Below are positions 5,268 to 7,683 of a stretch of 7,683 nucleotides of DNA, piece after piece. Positions within the stretch are counted from its first letter, which is position 1. Every line of letters begins with the position of its first letter. The notes under the pieces are model-generated. The model was not told where the DNA came from. It was given only the letters and a program-made list of their open reading frames with translations, and did not search any database. The translations under genes were made by a program, and so were the position numbers. This DNA comes from Acidobacteriaceae bacterium (GTDB taxonomy: Bacteria > Acidobacteriota > Terriglobia > Terriglobales > Acidobacteriaceae): the NCBI GenBank assembly GCA_003154055.1, contig PMCH01000146.1, positions 1 through 7,683 on the forward strand, in the 5' to 3' direction.

Positions 5268-6128
5268 TCACTGTTCGGGAGGCATCGGCTCAGGATCGGG
5301 GCGTGGGCCAGGTGGCGGAGGCGGGCCGCCGGGACTTGGATTGGGCGTTGGTTGGGGCTGAACCCCGGGCTGCGGCACACCGCCGATGCCCTGGGTATTC
5401 TGTTGCCAGCACGTATTCAACATGCCCCCGCGGTCGGTGCTTGGATCGTAGATGAACAGCCAGTCGTTGTAGTGATCCTTCTTGTTGCACTCGCGGATCG
5501 TGGTGTTCTTGCTGGTGCTGGCCACTCCGAGGATCGGTCCCCCGCCAAATACTGGCCCGCTAAACCCAGAGCTACCCGAACCAGAGGAACCCCCTTGCGT
5601 TCCAGGGGAATCTCCCGAATCCTCGTCGCCGCCCTGCGCCTTCGGCCCGCCCGTGTTCGGCGTCCCCGGCAGCCCTGTCACCTGCGGCAGATTGCTCTCT
5701 CCGGGGCCTGCCTGGCGTAGTCCCCCGCCGATTGCACCTACAAAACCGCTCTGTCCGGGGAGCACGGGTCCGTTGTTGAGATGGATGTCGCTCATGTGCA
5801 GGATCTTGAAATCCTTGCCGGTGAGTGGATCCTTGTAGCGCTTCCGGAGGAAGCGGAGGTTGTTGGTGTTCTCGAGCTCTTCAATGCGTGTCGGATAGCG
5901 CCCGAACTTCTTGTAGAACTTGCGCACGGCCCGTGAATACCCTACGGCCCGGTGGATCATTTCTTCTTCCTGGTCGCGCTGGATCTGGTGTTTGATTTCC
6001 GGAAGCACGGCAATCATTCCGAGTGCTAGCAGGGTGACGAACAACATTAGCGTGATGAGGATGTACCCGCGAGAGCGATTGGGCAGGTTGGCAATCGGGT
6101 AAGTTTTCAATCTAACAGCGCGCCGCAT
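5268..6128 (-). CDS. Atypical type IV pilin-like / pseudopilin protein with low-complexity tail
   Basis: The protein has 286 residues from the ATG at 6128. A short basic leader ends NRSRG (17-21), followed by YILITLMLFVTLLALGMIAV (22-41), a prepilin-like helix. Cleavage by prepilin peptidase after Gly21 would give Tyr at position 1 and Thr, not the usual Glu, at position 5. Next comes a helical stretch with EEEMIHRAVGYSRAVRKFYK and the pseudopilin-like FGRYPTRIEELE (75-86), then a KDPLTGKDF segment (99-107) as in GspG-like proteins. From about 118 to 205 it is rich in Gly, Ser and Pro. A short ordered-looking segment around Cys214-Cys240 (ECNKKDHYNDWLFIYDPS) follows, then a proline-rich tail (about 250-286). 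It is the last gene visible in the pil run. A TTG at 6167 would add 13 residues, but these derive from an AT-rich repeat. It is probably a minor pilin or pseudopilin of the adjacent system; role inferred from helix and context. Confidence 0.8.
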   Translation of the reverse strand: MRRAVRLKTYPIANLPNRSRGYILITLMLFVTLLALGMIAVLPEIKHQIQRDQEEEMIHRAVGYSRAVRKFYKKFGRYPTRIEELENTNNLRFLRKRYKDPLTGKDFKILHMSDIHLNNGPVLPGQSGFVGAIGGGLRQAGPGESNLPQVTGLPGTPNTGGPKAQGGDEDSGDSPGTQGGSSGSGSSGFSGPVFGGGPILGVASTSKNTTIRECNKKDHYNDWLFIYDPSTDRGGMLNTCWQQNTQGIGGVPQPGVQPQPTPNPSPGGPPPPPGPRPDPEPMPPEQ

Positions 6129-6149
6129 GACTGCTTTTGACCTCAACTC

Positions 6150-6176
6150 CCAATTACAAATTACCAATCACAAATT
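6150..6176. repeat. AT-rich imperfect 14-base tandem repeat in the spacer ahead of the pilin-like gene
   Basis: CCAATTACAAATT (6150-6162) and CCAATCACAAATT (6164-6176) differ by one base and are spaced by 14. A partial third copy, CCAAAT, starts at 6177. The tract is markedly AT-rich against GC-rich surroundings. It fills most of the 53-base gap between the pilP-like stop and the pilin-like start. Confidence 0.65.
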
Positions 6177-6181
6177 CCAAA

Positions 6182-6757
6182 TCATCCCTGCGTCAGCGGT
6201 ATGCTCTGCCGGTTGTTGTTGATTACGTCTTCAATGTCCACGGCGGCGGGCGAGATGCGCAGCACCCGGTAGCGCCGGTCCACAATATCGCCTTCCCCGG
6301 CAATGAAGATGTCTTCCCCCTGGGACAGGAAAATCTTCTTGGGTTCCCCCGGTTTACTGGCGAAGCCAAAGAACTTGAGATTGATCGGAGGCGGAGGGGC
6401 AATCACCGGGGGCGTGAACTTGACCACCTCCCGGCCGTCTTTCTTGGGTGTTTCGATCTCCGGCTGCGATCCCGCCACGAAGATGTTTCTCGCTTTGCCC
6501 GCGTACTTGCTCTGTTCGCTCTGCCGCAGCAAATCGAGGTCGAGCGTGGGATCAAGCCGCGGCTCGGGGGCCTTCACGAGCTTGCCCGAATTCGTCCGCC
6601 GGATGTTTGCCCGCGCTGAATTGGAGGCCCCCGCCGGTGCAGCGGGGGCAGGAGTTGCCGCAGAAGGCCAGAAAGCATTGGCCAGCAGCCCCAGCGCGAG
6701 CACTCCCAGCGCGCCCAGCGCGATCACTTCTTTCCGGTTTTCGACTCCCAACTTCAC
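6182..6757 (-). CDS. PilP/GspC-like inner-membrane component of a type IV pilus or type II secretion system
   Basis: This 191-residue protein has a single N-terminal membrane anchor (about 11-30, VIALGALGVLALGLLANAFW) and an Ala/Pro-rich linker (31-50). A middle segment contains YAGKARNIFVA (85-95), recalling the R-(N/D)-(P/I)-F entry motif of PilP/GspC proteins. After a proline run (IAPPPPINLKFFGF, 119-132) comes a compact beta domain (about 125-190) including GEDIFIAGEGDIVDRRYRV (147-165), the pattern of the PilP/GspC homology domain that contacts the secretin. PilP is usually a lipoprotein; this one has no lipobox and is anchored like GspC. The gene abuts pilO exactly (TGA then GTG, 6758/6757), with an AGAGG Shine-Dalgarno inside the end of pilO, so it is co-translated with it. 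The order pilN-pilO-this gene is the standard place for pilP. Overall similarity to known PilP is weak, hence no symbol. Confidence 0.78.
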   Translation of the reverse strand: MKLGVENRKEVIALGALGVLALGLLANAFWPSAATPAPAAPAGASNSARANIRRTNSGKLVKAPEPRLDPTLDLDLLRQSEQSKYAGKARNIFVAGSQPEIETPKKDGREVVKFTPPVIAPPPPINLKFFGFASKPGEPKKIFLSQGEDIFIAGEGDIVDRRYRVLRISPAAVDIEDVINNNRQSIPLTQG

Positions 6758-7294
6758 TCAGGCGCCTCTCAGATAGCTGTGCAGCTTCACTTCCAGATGG
6801 ACGGGCCCGGTCGTTTCCCCCGCCAGGCTCACACTGTCCACCGTGAAAAACAATTTCGATCTCTCCAGGGCGTTGATGAAGCGCGCCAGTTGAAGGTAAT
6901 CGCCGGAAAAGTTTCCTTCGATCTCTACCGGAACGATCCCGGACGCTTCCGCGTCTTCCTCTTTGTACTTGGCCTGCACGATGCGGACGCCATTCTCGGC
7001 GGCCAGCTTCCCGAGTTCCCCTGCAATCTCGGAATCGCGGGTGCCAAAACGGTCCTTGTAGAACTGGCGGATCTGATCTTTGGCGAGGACAATTTTCTTG
7101 TCCATGCCTCGTAGCGGTTCGACTTCGCGCGTCTTGGTGCGCAGTTCAGCCGACAGTTGGCTCATCAACTGTCGGCGCGAGTCGGCGGAGCCCACCAGCG
7201 GCGAAAACAGGATGGCCGCGGCCACCAGATCGGCAGCCACCATCGCCGCGATCGCGATCTTCAGCTTGTGGCGGGATCCCTGCAGTTCGGGCAT
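6758..7294 (-). CDS. pilO: Type IV pilus alignment-complex protein PilO (GspM-like)
   Basis: The protein has 178 residues: a short cytoplasmic N-terminus, one transmembrane helix (about 12-33, KIAIAAMVAADLVAAAILF), a coiled-coil-like charged segment (about 38-85), and a ferredoxin-like periplasmic domain (about 86-176). That domain has the PilO-type pattern IEGNFSGDYLQLARFINALE (125-144) followed by FFTVDSVSL (149-157). PilO pairs with PilN and binds PilP to link the cytoplasmic PilM ring to the outer-membrane secretin. The ATG overlaps the pilN stop as TAATG (7292-7296), and its own stop abuts the pilP-like start, so the three genes are tightly coupled. It is slightly shorter than typical PilO (about 200 residues). 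The similar GspM of type II secretion is the alternative, but pairing with PilN favours PilO. Confidence 0.88.
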   Translation of the reverse strand: MPELQGSRHKLKIAIAAMVAADLVAAAILFSPLVGSADSRRQLMSQLSAELRTKTREVEPLRGMDKKIVLAKDQIRQFYKDRFGTRDSEIAGELGKLAAENGVRIVQAKYKEEDAEASGIVPVEIEGNFSGDYLQLARFINALERSKLFFTVDSVSLAGETTGPVHLEVKLHSYLRGA

Positions 7295-7683
7295 TACTTT
7301 GCACCTCGATTGACTGGTTCGGGCACGTAGACCGCGACAATGTCGGCGGCGATCCCGGCCGTGTTATCCGGTTGGCCTTCCTGCACCATCTGCGTTCCCT
7401 GGAAATGGGAAGAGCCTTCCATGCGGTGCACCAGTTCCAGCGCGGCGGCGCGCGAGTCGCCCGCGACCTTCATCTCCAGCAACAACTGGTTCTGGTCATT
7501 CAATTCGGGCTTGAGGGAAACCACGTGCAGGCTGGGGGGCATCACCCGCTCCAGGTCTTCGAACACGTGCGTCCAGGAAAATGCTTTGCGCTGGATCAGC
7601 CCATTCAGAAATTGCGACTGGTCGCGCGTGCTCCGGTTCACGGCCATATCGAGATAGGCCTGCGCTTTGGCCCGCTCGTCGTC
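7294..7683 (-). CDS. pilN: Type IV pilus alignment-complex protein PilN (C-terminal part, cut by window edge)
   Basis: The reading frame is open to the right edge, so 129 residues of the C-terminal portion are visible. The in-frame ATG at 7647 is probably internal, since the upstream codons (DDERAKAQAYLD) continue a coiled coil and full PilN is about 180-200 residues. The visible part runs from coiled coil (NRSTRDQSQFLNGLIQRKAF, visible residues 16-35) into the ferredoxin-like domain with the PilN hallmark FEDLERVMPPSLHVVSLKP, then LLLEMKVAGDSRAAALELVH and a final strand AADIVAVYVPE. The N-terminal membrane helix and the PilM-binding motif lie outside the window. PilN forms a heterodimer with PilO in the inner membrane. 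The TAATG overlap with pilO supports one operon; pilM would be expected just beyond the edge. Confidence 0.88.
   Translation of the reverse strand, partial: DDERAKAQAYLDMAVNRSTRDQSQFLNGLIQRKAFSWTHVFEDLERVMPPSLHVVSLKPELNDQNQLLLEMKVAGDSRAAALELVHRMEGSSHFQGTQMVQEGQPDNTAGIAADIVAVYVPEPVNRGAK

Noticed and set aside
6150..6176. Possible CRISPR array from the tandem units
   Set aside because: Units are 13-14 bases with no spacers between them and no cas genes; it is a simple short tandem repeat.

Overview
The window is about 7.7 kb of GC-rich bacterial DNA. Gene content and protein style suggest an Acidobacteriota-like soil or environmental bacterium: a pilN/pilO/pilP-like string followed by a pilin-like gene, a UbiD-family decarboxylase with an acidobacterial-looking sequence, and scattered short palindromic repeats. 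This lineage call is inference from recalled protein resemblance; the window holds no rRNA or other lineage marker.

Layout. (1) Positions 1-613, minus strand: a two-gene operon for a molybdenum hydroxylase of the xanthine dehydrogenase / isoquinoline 1-oxidoreductase type. The 2Fe-2S subunit is complete; the molybdopterin subunit has a Tat signal, is joined by an ATGA overlap and runs off the left edge. (2) Positions 614-3057, plus strand: a UbiD-family decarboxylase with a TTG start and a palindromic element embedded in frame, then a repeat-bearing spacer, then a PrxQ/Bcp peroxiredoxin with its own extended -10 promoter. (3) Positions 3029-4618, minus strand: a geranylgeranyl-reductase-family FAD oxidoreductase whose 3' end overlaps the peroxiredoxin gene by 29 bases, preceded by a small two-helix membrane protein of unknown function. 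(4) Positions 4619-4843: a divergent promoter region with good -10 boxes on both strands. (5) Positions 4844-5258, plus strand: the A-type Fe-S carrier erpA with a textbook intrinsic terminator. (6) Positions 5268-7683, minus strand: a type IV pilus / type II secretion block, read in transcription order as pilN (partial at the right edge), pilO, a pilP/gspC-like gene and an atypical pilin-like protein.

How the genes fit together. PilN, PilO and the PilP-like protein would form the inner-membrane alignment complex of a type IV pilus or related system. The next gene would supply a minor pilin-like subunit that lacks Glu5 and carries a long low-complexity tail. ErpA delivers Fe-S clusters and could serve Fe-S enzymes such as the molybdenum hydroxylase, but nothing here ties them specifically. 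UbiD and the geranylgeranyl-reductase-family enzyme could both act on quinones or isoprenoids; this is suggestive only.

Most of the window is ordinary chromosomal housekeeping and accessory DNA. The least expected items are the palindromic element read through in frame inside the UbiD gene, the other apparent dispersed-repeat copies in spacers, and the unusual pilin-like protein. No convincing undescribed multi-gene system is visible.
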